DNA of 64,000 bases, taken from positions 1 to 64,000 of the forward strand of contig NZ_JAKZKV010000013.1 of NCBI RefSeq assembly GCF_022808675.1, given 5' to 3'. How positions within the stretch are numbered: the stretch's first letter is position 1; every line of letters begins with the position of its first letter. This document shows, in pieces, positions 18,675-28,035 of the stretch. Origin of the DNA: Parabacteroides sp. FAFU027 (GTDB lineage Bacteria; Bacteroidota; Bacteroidia; Bacteroidales; UBA7332). The position numbers and the translations under genes are program-made. A model generated the notes under the pieces. The model saw only the letters and a list, made by a program, of their open reading frames with translations. It was not told the origin of the DNA and searched no databases.

Positions 18675-20303
18675 TCATCTGATCTTCAAAACCACCGCGA
18701 TATCGTTGCCCTTTTGAGCCGGAAGCGTAACGGCCAAACCTTCTTCATCTCTTGTATATCGGACTTTGCCGCTTCCGAGCAGCTCTACTGATTTTATTTT
18801 ATCCGGATGTAACGGGTTGTTTTTCGACAAAGATTTGATCACCACCTTACCATCTTCAGGCCAACTCAATACGATGGCATAAAGTGCTCCGTTTTTAGTG
18901 GTAAAGCGAATATCTTTTGCCGAATACTTTACCCGGCCTTCGTTAAAGCCCTGCGCATTGATCGGATTAGAATTGTCAGCAGAGGGACCCTCGCCGAAAA
19001 TCTTCCAGGGACGTGTGTCATAAATCCCTTCACTGTTGACCGCCATCCATTGGCCGATCTCTTCCACCACTTTCACCTCCTTATCGTCGATGGTTCCATT
19101 GCCACGAACAGGGATATTGAGCAACAGGTTACCGTTTTTACTCACGATATCCGCCAACATCTGAATCACGGTCTTAGCTGATTTGTAACGGTTCTGATCA
19201 TAGACCGAACGACGATAGTGCCATTCGCCTATGCAGGTACAGGTCTGCCAGGGAAGTTCCTGTATCTTATCCGGTGCACCACGCTCCACATCCCATACGA
19301 TGGCTTTTTTCTGTTCTGGAGTCAGTATTTTACCAAAGATAACTCCGTTCTGATTGCCATTGTGAGTCTGCATATTATGGTTGTAAAAATGGGCAGCAAT
19401 CTTTAGTCCCGCATTACTTACCGGCCAGAGAGGCAAAGCCGTATCGTCAAAATAGAGCAAATCGGGATTGTACTTGTTGATCAAATCAACAGTGCGGTCG
19501 TAGAACTTGTTGCAATAAGCGGCTGAAGGCACTGAAGCGCCATTACCCCACTCCCATTGTCCGTGAATAGAACCAATATTATCACTGCCTTTGCTCAAAG
19601 GATGGTTTTGCGCGTACAAATCCTGCGGGTCGAGTCCGTCCCACCATTTACCCTTCCCATCGGCTTTGGTCAGTTTACCATCATAAGGAACTCCGGCTTT
19701 AGGACCTTCCTTATCGGAGCGTTGGGCAGTTTCATACCAGGTCCAGGCATGAGATGCGTGGATACTTGCGCCAAAGTAGAGTCCGTTCTTACGTGCCGCT
19801 TTTGCCCAGCCGTCGATGATATTCTTCTTCGGGCCAATGGCAACCGAGTTCCAGGGCTGATATTTGCTGTCCCACATATCGAAATTGTCGTGGTGGTTGG
19901 CCATTGCAAAGAAATATCGGGCTCCTGCTTTCTTGTAAAGCTTTACCAGAGTCTCCGGATCCCATTGATCGGCTTTCCACGCATTGCATACATCTTTGAA
20001 TCCAAATTCAGAAGGGTGTCCGTATTTGGCCAGATGAGCCTTGTATTCGCGACTGCCCTCATTATACATGGCACGCGCGTACCAGTCGCCTTCTTCGGGT
20101 TCGCACTGCGGGCCCCAGTGTGCCCATATCCCGAATTTGGCATTGCGAAACCATGCAGGTACTTTGTATTGTCCCAGAGATTCCCAAGTCGGCTGAAATT
20201 TCCCGGTGGCCATAGGTTCATTAGCATCCTGAGCCAATGAAGTCAGGTGCCCCAGAGAAAAAAGCGAGAATAATAGAATAAGGCTTTTTGTGTGTAGTTT
20301 CAT
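18675..20303 (-). CDS. Secreted alpha-L-fucosidase, GH29
   Basis: Retaining exo-hydrolase releasing L-fucose from glycans, periplasmic or surface. 542 residues, signal peptide 1-24 (LTSLAQ). The catalytic barrel carries WFRNAKFGIWAHWGPQCEPE near the start, FAMANHHDNFDMWDSKY, and PDLLYFDDTALPLW, where Asp286 or Asp287 sits at the nucleophile position of the family. A small C-terminal beta domain (from about 450) ends the protein. It lies divergent from an AraC regulator and a GH95 fucosidase, making a fucose-specific locus. The promoter box is at 20337-20344. Confidence 0.92.
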   Translation of the reverse strand: MKLHTKSLILLFSLFSLGHLTSLAQDANEPMATGKFQPTWESLGQYKVPAWFRNAKFGIWAHWGPQCEPEEGDWYARAMYNEGSREYKAHLAKYGHPSEFGFKDVCNAWKADQWDPETLVKLYKKAGARYFFAMANHHDNFDMWDSKYQPWNSVAIGPKKNIIDGWAKAARKNGLYFGASIHASHAWTWYETAQRSDKEGPKAGVPYDGKLTKADGKGKWWDGLDPQDLYAQNHPLSKGSDNIGSIHGQWEWGNGASVPSAAYCNKFYDRTVDLINKYNPDLLYFDDTALPLWPVSNAGLKIAAHFYNHNMQTHNGNQNGVIFGKILTPEQKKAIVWDVERGAPDKIQELPWQTCTCIGEWHYRRSVYDQNRYKSAKTVIQMLADIVSKNGNLLLNIPVRGNGTIDDKEVKVVEEIGQWMAVNSEGIYDTRPWKIFGEGPSADNSNPINAQGFNEGRVKYSAKDIRFTTKNGALYAIVLSWPEDGKVVIKSLSKNNPLHPDKIKSVELLGSGKVRYTRDEEGLAVTLPAQKGNDIAVVLKIR

Positions 20304-20336
20304 GACAAATTAATTATAACTGATTTGACTAAAGTG

Positions 20337-20344
20337 CAAAGATA
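20337..20344 (-). promoter_or_regulatory. -7 box of the GH29 promoter
   Basis: TATCTTTG on the minus strand, 34 bp before the GH29 ATG, matching TAnnTTTG. No clear -33 TTTG was found, which would fit an activator-dependent promoter. Confidence 0.55.
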
Positions 20345-20489
20345 GTATCCGAATCAACCAGAGTGTTTGCACAATCCCGATAAGATTATACTACTATTCC
20401 GACATTATATCCTCTTAATATTTCAGAATATCAGGTATTTCAATACCTTTGAGATTGTTTACACAAGTATTATTCCGATACTCATACCC

Positions 20490-21347
20490 ATGAAGACACC
20501 CGATGATTTTAATATGATCCTGCTGAATGTTGGTTTTGCCAGACATTTTGCCGACTGGAACTGGGACAACATCAACAGTCCGTTCTTCAGGCTTTACCTG
20601 GTTAATGAGGGAAATGCAGAACTGAATATTTCGGGGAAGAAATACAGACTTACCCCCGGACATCTTTACCTGATTCCGCCATTTACCACACACAGCGATC
20701 ATTGTGACGGTGAGTTTTCTCTCTACTATGTGCATGTATATGAGGATCTCACGAAAAACATCAGTTGGTTTGACCAGATGCAATTTCCGGTGGAGACCAG
20801 CTCTCACCCGCTGGATGCGACATTGATCCAACGGTTGCTTGACATTAATCCCGGTCGTGAATTGAAACGTTATGATCCTGATTCTTATAATGATTCGGAT
20901 AATCTGTATCAGAGCATCGCCGAAAACAGACATCAGTCTCTGCATGCACAACTGGAAACGGATGGAATTATCAGACAGCTACTGGCCCGGTTCTTTACAA
21001 CAGCCATTCCCCTCAACCTATCACAAGACAGCCGGATTATCAAAACACTACGGTTTATTCGTGAAAATATAGACCAGAAAATCACGGTCAGGCAACTGGC
21101 TTCTATCTGCTGCCTGTCGGAAGATCACTTTATCCGGCTGTTTCGCCAAGAGCTCCGGCAGACTCCGATAGATTATATCAACCGGAAGAAGATTGAGAAA
21201 GCTCAACTCCTTATGGTTGTTAAAAACCAGACCATGAAAGACATCGCCTATACGCTTTCATTTGAAAACGTCTCCTATTTCAACCGGTTATTCAAGAAAA
21301 TGGTGGGAAAAACGCCAAGTGAATATCGAAAGAGTTTTGGACAATAA
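20490..21347 (+). CDS. AraC-family regulator of the fucosidase locus
   Basis: 285-residue regulator. An in-frame ATG at 20367 exists, but the upstream 41 residues are hydrophobic and unlike the family; MKTPDDFNMILLNVGFARHF is the natural start. The N-terminal cupin arm (YRLTPGHLYLIPPFTTHSD) is typical of AraC proteins that sense a sugar. The C-terminal HTH pair is IDQKITVRQLASICCLSEDHF and MKDIAYTLSFENVSYFNRLFK, ending with KMVGKTPSEYRKS. It sits between GH29 (divergent) and GH95 (same strand), so a fucose or fuco-oligosaccharide inducer is a fair inference. Confidence 0.88.
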   Translation: MKTPDDFNMILLNVGFARHFADWNWDNINSPFFRLYLVNEGNAELNISGKKYRLTPGHLYLIPPFTTHSDHCDGEFSLYYVHVYEDLTKNISWFDQMQFPVETSSHPLDATLIQRLLDINPGRELKRYDPDSYNDSDNLYQSIAENRHQSLHAQLETDGIIRQLLARFFTTAIPLNLSQDSRIIKTLRFIRENIDQKITVRQLASICCLSEDHFIRLFRQELRQTPIDYINRKKIEKAQLLMVVKNQTMKDIAYTLSFENVSYFNRLFKKMVGKTPSEYRKSFGQ

Positions 21348-21561
21348 CGTTGAATGTGAAAGACTTTTCCTGCTAACGAAAATATTGCATCATAATTAAT
21401 CAGGAACAGAAGTAACAGAAGTAACAAAACCAACCAAACACACCGTGCAATACCCACAGCGCAAACCTTTGCATAGAGAAAATTGACATTTGCGCTTATT
21501 TTTTCGTGGTTCTGAAATAACTTTACCCATCTTTCTATCACACAAAAAACACATCTATGCT

Positions 21562-24036
21562 ATGAACTTAAAAACACGTGTGACCGTCCTGTTTTGTTTG
21601 GCGGTCTCTTCCGTGGCATTTGCCCAAAACAATCTGAGACTCTGGTATGAAAAGCCAGCCAAAGAGTGGGTGGAAGCCCTGCCTGTTGGCAATGGCCGTA
21701 TTGGCGCCATGATATTCGGCGGCGTTGAAGACGAACTGATTCAACTCAACGAAGGAACACTCTGGTCGGGCGGGCCGCAAAAGAAAAACATCAATCCTGA
21801 TGCACCGAAATACCTGCAACCCATCCGTGACGCATTGGCGAAAGAAGATTATAAAACTGCGACAGCTCTTTGCCGGAAGATGCAGGGGTACTTTTCCGAA
21901 TGCTTTCTGCCGATGGGCGATTTGGAAATCAAACAAAGTTTTGCATCAGGAGGTTCCGCTAATAACTATTATCGCGACCTGAATCTGAGCAATGCAACAG
22001 CCACTACCCGTTTCGAAATAAAGGGAGTACAATATACCCGCGAAGTCTTTAGTACAGCAGCCGACAGTGTGCTTATTATCCGCATCACTGCCAGCAAACC
22101 GGAAATGATTAGCCTGGACCTGAAACTGAAGAGTCGCATTGAAAGTAAAATTGTTTCATCCGGAAATGACCAGTTAATATTGAGCGGGACGGCTCCAATA
22201 CGCCTCGACCCAAGCTATTACAACAAGCCCGGCAGGAACCCTCTTTTGCAAAAAGACTCTCTCGGACATACAGGCATGCGTTTCCAAACCATTCTGAAGG
22301 CGGTTCCCGAAGCAGGCAACGTCTCGGCTGACAATGAAGGCATTCATGTAAAAGATGCCAATGCAGTGACCCTTTATCTGGCAGCTGCCACCAGCTATAA
22401 CGGAATGTTTAAATACCCCGACACCCAGGGAAAAGACGAAAAAGCAATTGCGCAACGCCAACTGAAATCTGCGCTTGCCAAATCATACGACGATTTAAAA
22501 ACCCGCCACATTTCCGATTATAAAAAATACTTTGACCGCGTATCATTAACACTGACCGACACCACAAACAATCGGGTCAACGACATACTACCATCTGACT
22601 TTCGCTTGAAACTCTATTCGTATGGCAACTACGATCCGGGACTGGAGCAGTTGTTTTATCAATACGGACGCTATTTGCTGATATCAAGTTCGCGCCCCGG
22701 TGGTACGCCTGCCAACCTGCAGGGCATCTGGAACAAGGAGTTCCGTGCGCCATGGAGTTCAAACTATACCATCAATATCAATACCGAGATGAACTACTGG
22801 CCTGCCGAAGTAACCAACCTGTCGGAAATGCACACGCCGCTGCTCAAATGGATTCAGAATCTCTCGGTAAACGGAAAAGAGACAGCGAAAGAGTTTTACA
22901 AAGCCCGCGGATGGGTTGCTCATCACAACTCCGATATCTGGGGAATGACCAATCCGGTTGGCAACAAAGGCGATGGAGACCCGCAATGGGCAAACTGGTA
23001 TATGGGCGCCAACTGGCTGAGCCAGCATCTGTGGGAACATTACGCGTTTACCGGCGATAAAGAGTTCCTGCGCAAAGAAGCATATCCGGTAATGAAAGAG
23101 GCGGCACTCTTCTGCTTTGACTGGCTGGTAGAGAAAGACGGCTACCTGATTACTTCGCCCTCCAATTCGCCTGAAAATGTTTTTGTAACCGGTAAAAATG
23201 AAAAATATTCCATGACGGAAGGCTCCTACATGGATATTGAGATTATCCGCGACCTGTTCACCAATGTGATTGAAGCGTCAGAGACATTGAATATGGATAA
23301 AGATTTCCGTCAGCAGGTGATAGCGAAACGCAACAAATTGCTGCCGTACAGAATCGGTTCACGCGGACAATTACAGGAATGGATGCGTGACTACCAGGAG
23401 GAAGATCCGCACCATCGCCATACCTCGCATCTGTTCGGATTGCATCCGGGACGCGACATCAGTCCGCTCAAAACACCGGAGCTGGCTCAGGCAGCTAACC
23501 GCACATTCGAGTTGCGCGGTGATGGTGGGACAGGTTGGAGTAAAGGCTGGAAAATCAACTTTGCAGCCCGCCTGCTCGATGGTGACCATGCCTACAAGAT
23601 GATTCGCGAGATCCTGAATTATGTTGACCCGACGAAGGGCGGTACAGGTGGAACTTATCCGAATTTCTTCGATGCACACCCGCCTTTCCAGATTGACGGT
23701 AACTTTGCTGCTACTGCCGGTATTTCCGAGATGTTGTTACAGAGTCATTTGGGCGAAATACATCTGTTACCTGCATTGCCTAAAGCATGGCCTGAAGGAG
23801 AAATTACCGGACTGAAAGCCCGCGGCAACTTTGAGGTGAATATCTCATGGAGTAATCATAAGCTCGCAAAAGCGACCGTGAAATCGGTAAAAGGCAATCC
23901 ATGCACAATCCGGACCGACATCCCCGTGGAAATCTCCGGTGTTACTTCAAAACAATCTATTGACGGTAAATATTTCCTCAATACTTTCAGCACGCAACCG
24001 GGCGTGACTTACGAAATTAGGCCGGTAAAGAATTAA
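21562..24036 (+). CDS. Secreted alpha-L-fucosidase, GH95
   Basis: Inverting hydrolase acting mainly on alpha-1,2-linked fucose. 824 residues from the ATG at 21562, which opens the signal peptide (VSSVAFAQ); the longer frame from 21490 adds no plausible sequence. Family landmarks: WVEALPVGNGRIGAMIFGG near the N-terminus, LNEGTLWSGGP, SSRPGGTPANLQGIWNKE, NINTEMNYWPAEVTNLSEMH (holding the conserved Asn residues near the active site), TSPSNSPEN, and GNFAATAGISEMLLQSH near the end. Length matches the family. Together with the GH29 enzyme across the AraC gene it covers different fucose linkages. Confidence 0.93.
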   Translation: MNLKTRVTVLFCLAVSSVAFAQNNLRLWYEKPAKEWVEALPVGNGRIGAMIFGGVEDELIQLNEGTLWSGGPQKKNINPDAPKYLQPIRDALAKEDYKTATALCRKMQGYFSECFLPMGDLEIKQSFASGGSANNYYRDLNLSNATATTRFEIKGVQYTREVFSTAADSVLIIRITASKPEMISLDLKLKSRIESKIVSSGNDQLILSGTAPIRLDPSYYNKPGRNPLLQKDSLGHTGMRFQTILKAVPEAGNVSADNEGIHVKDANAVTLYLAAATSYNGMFKYPDTQGKDEKAIAQRQLKSALAKSYDDLKTRHISDYKKYFDRVSLTLTDTTNNRVNDILPSDFRLKLYSYGNYDPGLEQLFYQYGRYLLISSSRPGGTPANLQGIWNKEFRAPWSSNYTININTEMNYWPAEVTNLSEMHTPLLKWIQNLSVNGKETAKEFYKARGWVAHHNSDIWGMTNPVGNKGDGDPQWANWYMGANWLSQHLWEHYAFTGDKEFLRKEAYPVMKEAALFCFDWLVEKDGYLITSPSNSPENVFVTGKNEKYSMTEGSYMDIEIIRDLFTNVIEASETLNMDKDFRQQVIAKRNKLLPYRIGSRGQLQEWMRDYQEEDPHHRHTSHLFGLHPGRDISPLKTPELAQAANRTFELRGDGGTGWSKGWKINFAARLLDGDHAYKMIREILNYVDPTKGGTGGTYPNFFDAHPPFQIDGNFAATAGISEMLLQSHLGEIHLLPALPKAWPEGEITGLKARGNFEVNISWSNHKLAKATVKSVKGNPCTIRTDIPVEISGVTSKQSIDGKYFLNTFSTQPGVTYEIRPVKN

Positions 24037-24091
24037 TACGCTTTTTGTCAATACGAAACGGATGAAGTACTAAATCCGGTATCCCCCATAA

Positions 24092-24139
24092 AATATCCTG
24101 CTTTAATCCTGATAAACAAGGAAAAAAGCAGGATATTTT
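24092..24139 (+). terminator. Terminator of the GH95 gene (GCAGGAT family)
   Basis: Perfect 13-bp stem AATATCCTGCTTT / AAAGCAGGATATT followed by TTTC. The same stem core recurs behind unrelated genes at 29561 and 34147. Confidence 0.9.
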
Positions 24140-24245
24140 CATTCAATCCTTTTGAGTTTTAATAGTCTGAGAGGCATTTACCAAAACAACAAATCTTACC
24201 ATGCAAAGCCGGATAGCAAAACCATTTATTTAATTGTTATAGTAG

Positions 24246-24416
24246 AATAGCCTTGAATACCCAAGCAATTCAATAAATGTAAGTCCGTTTTTTGATACCA
24301 AAGAGCGATTGTTGAATCTGTTGACCTTCTTCAAGCCTCTGGATGTCTCGAAAGTTCCCTTCAACTCGATCCTCCGGGAATTTATAGGCGGAAGTATCTA
24401 TTTTGATGATAAATAG
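24246..24416 (+). pseudogene. Remnant of a nucleoside (uridine) kinase-like C-terminus
   Basis: An open stretch without a start codon that ends at TAG 24414-24416 and reads RLLNLLTFFKPLDV then VPFNSILREFIGGSIYF. The NSILREFIGGS end resembles the C-terminus of Bacteroidetes nucleoside/uridine-kinase-type proteins as I remember them. Nothing of the kinase core (P-loop) is present upstream. It is best explained as the tail of a deleted gene; recognition is from memory, so moderate confidence. Confidence 0.4.
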
Positions 24417-24465
24417 TAATTGCATCTCAGATAGCATCTTACCCTCATCACTACCCTTCGAAAGG

Positions 24466-24831
24466 CTTCAGTGAACATTCTGAAGACTTAAGTAAGGGTT
24501 CTGAAAGCTTCCTCTCCTCCGAAAAATAATCTTAGACACAGTTGCGTGAACACTACCGACACAGTTGCGTGAACACTACCTGAACACACCTGAACACTAC
24601 CTTCAGTGAACGTTCTGAAGACTTAAATAAGGGTTCTGAAAGCTTCAGTGAACATTCTGAAGGCTTCAGTAAGGGTTCTGAAAGCTTCAGTGATCATTCT
24701 GAAGGCTTAAGTAAGGGTTCTGAAGGCTTCAGTGAACATTCTGAAGACTTAAGTAAGGGTTCTGAAAGCTTCAGTGAACGTTCTGAAGGCTTAAGTAGGG
24801 GTTCTGAAAGGTTAAGTATGAGTCTGCTCCG
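24466..24831. repeat. 21/42-bp tandem array C
   Basis: The main block, 24601-24810, is ten contiguous 21-bp units that mostly alternate between type 1 (CTTCAGTGAACATTCTGAAGA) and type 2 (CTTAAGTAAGGGTTCTGAAAG), giving a 42-bp period; an eleventh, degenerate unit follows. Two more units stand at 24466-24507, separated from the main block by an insertion that itself contains an exact 23-bp direct repeat (24535-24557 and 24558-24580). Type 1 units are palindromic (CTTCAG ... CTGAAG, 8-nt loop). No coding role is evident. Confidence 0.9.
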
Positions 24832-24968
24832 AAAAGTCTTTCTTGCCACGAATACACGAATTAAATAATTCCAAAATGCTAAATAACAAGCATTTGCAAT
24901 ATTGATATTTCACGAATTTCCGAAAAACTTCGTTTTCGGAGCGGACTCAAGTATGGATTTGAAAAGCC

Positions 24969-25256
24969 TCAATAGAAGAACAAGGGCAGCATTAGCCCCA
25001 GCGCCACATATTCTACCTTCTCGATGAGTATTTTGCGAAAGCTAAACTTCGAAGGCATAATCACTCCTGCAAAAAAGGCGCCACGATAACTTCTGTTGCG
25101 TAACAGGAATTCAGTGTACCCCGGAAACCTCATTCCCAGGATGGAAGGACCCAAAATGATTCCTGCTACCACCTCTCCAATCACTGATGGTTGCCCGATT
25201 TTATTGAATATGATTCTTTTATAATCCAGTTTTATTGCTGATTTGCCCCGATACAA
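24969..25256 (-). pseudogene. Remnant of a CPA2-type Na+/H+ antiporter
   Basis: The frame holds two pieces of a cation:proton antiporter joined directly: the N-terminal part (GQPSVIGEVVAGIILGPSILG) and a later part (GAFFAGVIMPSKFSFRKILIEKVEYVALGLMLPLFFY). In intact proteins these are separated by well over 100 residues of membrane helices, and the C-terminal half follows. So an internal deletion and loss of the C-terminus have occurred. The first Met is not a plausible antiporter start. The remnant lies between tandem array C and the sulfatase promoter. Confidence 0.8.
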
Positions 25257-25332
25257 TCGCAGACTACAATATCTTTAACGCCGTCTCTATCTATGAAACG
25301 GCTTTATTCATTTATAACTGCTCAAAAAACTT

Positions 25333-25340
25333 TACCTTTG
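25333..25340 (+). promoter_or_regulatory. -7 box of the sulfatase gene
   Basis: TACCTTTG, with a TTTA at 25311-25314 at the -33 distance (18 nt). The expected start site near 25347 lies downstream of the frame's first ATG (25235), so it fixes the start codon at 25364. Confidence 0.6.
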
Positions 25341-25363
25341 TATTCGCTAAACCATTAAAAGAG

Positions 25364-27772
25364 ATGTTTACAGAGAAACACAAATCCCATTTCCTTCATT
25401 ATTCCCTTTCGTTGTTAATCTGCTTAATCGCAATCAGAGGTTACGAATATTTTGACGCATCGTTGAAATTTTTTTCCACCAAACATGTTTTGCTATCCGA
25501 AATAAATGGACTTTGGTACGATTACCTTACCTGGGGTGTTTTCAGTAGCATTGTTTTACTATTCTGGTTTTTAACATCATACCTCAGTAAACGGGCAGCC
25601 GGAATAGTGATGCATGTTTTAAACGTTGCCTTTATTATCTGCTGCATTGCCTTGCTTTACGTATTTATAGATCGTTCCGTTCCGTTTGACCACGAGTTTT
25701 TCACCCGTGACTCTGCCGAGCAGATTATCACAGTGAAAACTTATGCAGGCAAACCCATCTCTTTTCTTCCGTTTATCCTGTTGACTCTTTTATACTTCGG
25801 GGCTTACCGGTTCATTTTCCGTCGCATTGCGTTTAATCGTACTGTACAACGGGTGATGTTGTTTTTCATCCTCGCCCCCCTGTTACTGATCAGTTTTATC
25901 GTCCCATCTTCTTCCAGTTTCGAGCAGACTGCTCAATATTACCTGACCTGTAACAAAGCCAGTTACTGGACAGCCGATGCGATTAAATACTTCAGTGATT
26001 TACGCAAACATCACAATGCGTCGGTGAAAGAGATGCAGGGGGAATTTGCCTATTTCCAGGCTAACCGCCCGTTTAAGTTTACCGATAAAAGCTATCCGCT
26101 CATGCACGAAAACAAAGATGTGGATGTGCTGAGCCCTTACTTCAACCTGGGCAAAGAGCGCCCGAATATTGTAATGGTGGTGGTAGAAAGCCTTTCACGC
26201 ACTTTTAGCGGTCGCAATGCTCCATTGACCAGCTTCACGCCGTTTCTGGACGAACTCTCCAAACGTAGTCTTTGCTGGGACAATCACCTGAGCAACGCCA
26301 CGGCTACTTTCGGTGTCTTTCCGGCCACATTGGCATCGCTGCCTTTTGGTAATCGCGGTTTCTCCAACAACAGCATCATGCCCGATCACGAATCGCTGAT
26401 TTCCATATTGAAACAAAACGGTTATTATTCCTATTTCATGGTGGGCTATCAATTGGATTATGACAACATGGGAGGATTTATCCGGATGCAGAAAACAGAC
26501 TATGTATTACGCAACTTTGGCAAAAAGTACAAAATGATGGCCGAAGGCGAAGGCGGTTGGTCAATGGGTTATCCTGACGATGCGGTGTTTAACCGCAGCT
26601 TTGAGGTGCTCGATTCGTTGAAGAGAAAGCCTTACCTGAATGTCTATATGACGGCCACTACGCATGCGCCGTTCCTGTTCGACTCGCAACCCCGGTACAT
26701 GAAACTGTTTGATAAGAAAGTAAAGAATCTGCCGCTTGACAAAGAGACCAAACTGGCTCTTCACAAGAACCGTCAGGTGATGAGTTGCGTCATGTTTGCC
26801 GACGATGCTTTGCGCGATTTCTTCCGCAAATACAGCCGCCGTCCCGATTACAAAAACACCATCTTTATCGTTACGGGCGACCACCACCACGGTTCAGTGC
26901 CCGCAAACAACGACATTGACGATTACCGGGTGCCGTTTATGATTTATTCGCCGATGCTGAAGAAACCTCACCGTTTTGAATCCATCAACTGTCATAATAA
27001 TATCACGCCTACCCTGTTGGGCTTTCTGGCTAAACAATACAATCTCAAGAACATTCCGAAACAGGTACACTGGATGAATGGCGTAATGGATACGGCAACA
27101 AAATTCCGCAACATCCACCAGATTTCGTTCATGACCTACAGCCGTGTGATGGAGTCGTACATGTTTAAAGATTATTTCATGCGCGGAAACCGCATGTTCA
27201 AAATCAATCCGGATATGTCGGAGGTGGAGTGCACCAACCCTGCAATGAAACAGAAGATCAATCACCTGCGCGATAACTTCATTGCCGTAAACAACTGGGT
27301 GTATGAGAATAACCACATTCTGCCCGATAACACTTCGCAGAAAAACAGGGTATTGCTCGGAAATATAAATATCCCGCAGGAACATGACTTTGTAACGCCT
27401 GTTGATTTTTCAGCATTCACTAAAAATATCGCGGTTCCCCCGATGTACAAACATTTGTATGTAGAGGCTGACTTTGATTGCTTTACCTCGGAGAAGGACA
27501 GTATTAATGTTCCCGAGTTCTGTTTCATGCTGGCATCAAAACCATCGGCTGAAACGACCAAAGAACTCTTCTGGACCAACAAGGACATGCACTACATGTC
27601 CGAAGCACGCTTCCTGCCTAACCAGTGGAACTCGCTGACGGTTCACGATGTAATAGGCATCGAAGAGTATCTGAAAAATAAGAACCTGGAACTTTGTACC
27701 GGATTTAATGCCGTAACCAAAGTGGGGATGAAGGTGAAGAATTTCAGAATGAAGCTGTATGGAATGAGATAA
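25364..27772 (+). CDS. LTA-synthase-like membrane sulfatase/phosphoglycerol transferase
   Basis: 802 residues from the ATG at 25364. N-terminal region with five hydrophobic helices (to about 220), then an extracytoplasmic alkaline-phosphatase-superfamily domain. The metal/nucleophile region reads RPNIVMVVVESLSR followed by NATATFGVFPATLASLP, where a Thr serves as nucleophile in this family, and the second metal site reads TIFIVTGDHHHGSVP. Such enzymes move phosphoglycerol or phosphoethanolamine groups onto surface polymers or lipids. A C-terminal extension of about 200 residues is beta-rich and unusual. A flippase gene follows, so a role in surface-polymer decoration is plausible. Confidence 0.82.
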   Translation: MFTEKHKSHFLHYSLSLLICLIAIRGYEYFDASLKFFSTKHVLLSEINGLWYDYLTWGVFSSIVLLFWFLTSYLSKRAAGIVMHVLNVAFIICCIALLYVFIDRSVPFDHEFFTRDSAEQIITVKTYAGKPISFLPFILLTLLYFGAYRFIFRRIAFNRTVQRVMLFFILAPLLLISFIVPSSSSFEQTAQYYLTCNKASYWTADAIKYFSDLRKHHNASVKEMQGEFAYFQANRPFKFTDKSYPLMHENKDVDVLSPYFNLGKERPNIVMVVVESLSRTFSGRNAPLTSFTPFLDELSKRSLCWDNHLSNATATFGVFPATLASLPFGNRGFSNNSIMPDHESLISILKQNGYYSYFMVGYQLDYDNMGGFIRMQKTDYVLRNFGKKYKMMAEGEGGWSMGYPDDAVFNRSFEVLDSLKRKPYLNVYMTATTHAPFLFDSQPRYMKLFDKKVKNLPLDKETKLALHKNRQVMSCVMFADDALRDFFRKYSRRPDYKNTIFIVTGDHHHGSVPANNDIDDYRVPFMIYSPMLKKPHRFESINCHNNITPTLLGFLAKQYNLKNIPKQVHWMNGVMDTATKFRNIHQISFMTYSRVMESYMFKDYFMRGNRMFKINPDMSEVECTNPAMKQKINHLRDNFIAVNNWVYENNHILPDNTSQKNRVLLGNINIPQEHDFVTPVDFSAFTKNIAVPPMYKHLYVEADFDCFTSEKDSINVPEFCFMLASKPSAETTKELFWTNKDMHYMSEARFLPNQWNSLTVHDVIGIEEYLKNKNLELCTGFNAVTKVGMKVKNFRMKLYGMR

Positions 27773-27817
27773 TCTGCCGGCTGACGGCATTAATAAAAGA
27801 CCTGCCTTAAATCATGG

Positions 27818-27863
27818 AATCTGTTGAGAAAGCGCTCACATCGCTTACTCAACAGATTTTTTT
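27818..27863 (+). terminator. Terminator of the sulfatase gene
   Basis: Stem AATCTGTTGAG / CTCAACAGATT with an inner AAGCG/CGCTT pairing and a run of seven T. Confidence 0.88.
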
Positions 27864-28010
27864 GTGTTATGCAAAAAAGAAACAGCAGATTTACCCAATG
27901 CTATTTCAGACCGATAAATAACCATCAGTATTACCTTCCGCAACAGAGTAAAAGGATATTGACACTCATGGTTGTTTCGCATCAAAACCGGAATAAATAA
28001 AATTGTTGCC

Positions 28011-28018
28011 TATCTTTG
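28011..28018 (+). promoter_or_regulatory. -7 box of the flippase gene
   Basis: TATCTTTG, 18 bp upstream of the ATG at 28036; it excludes the alternative start at 28003. Confidence 0.6.
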
Positions 28019-28035
28019 CAGGCCAAATACACACT

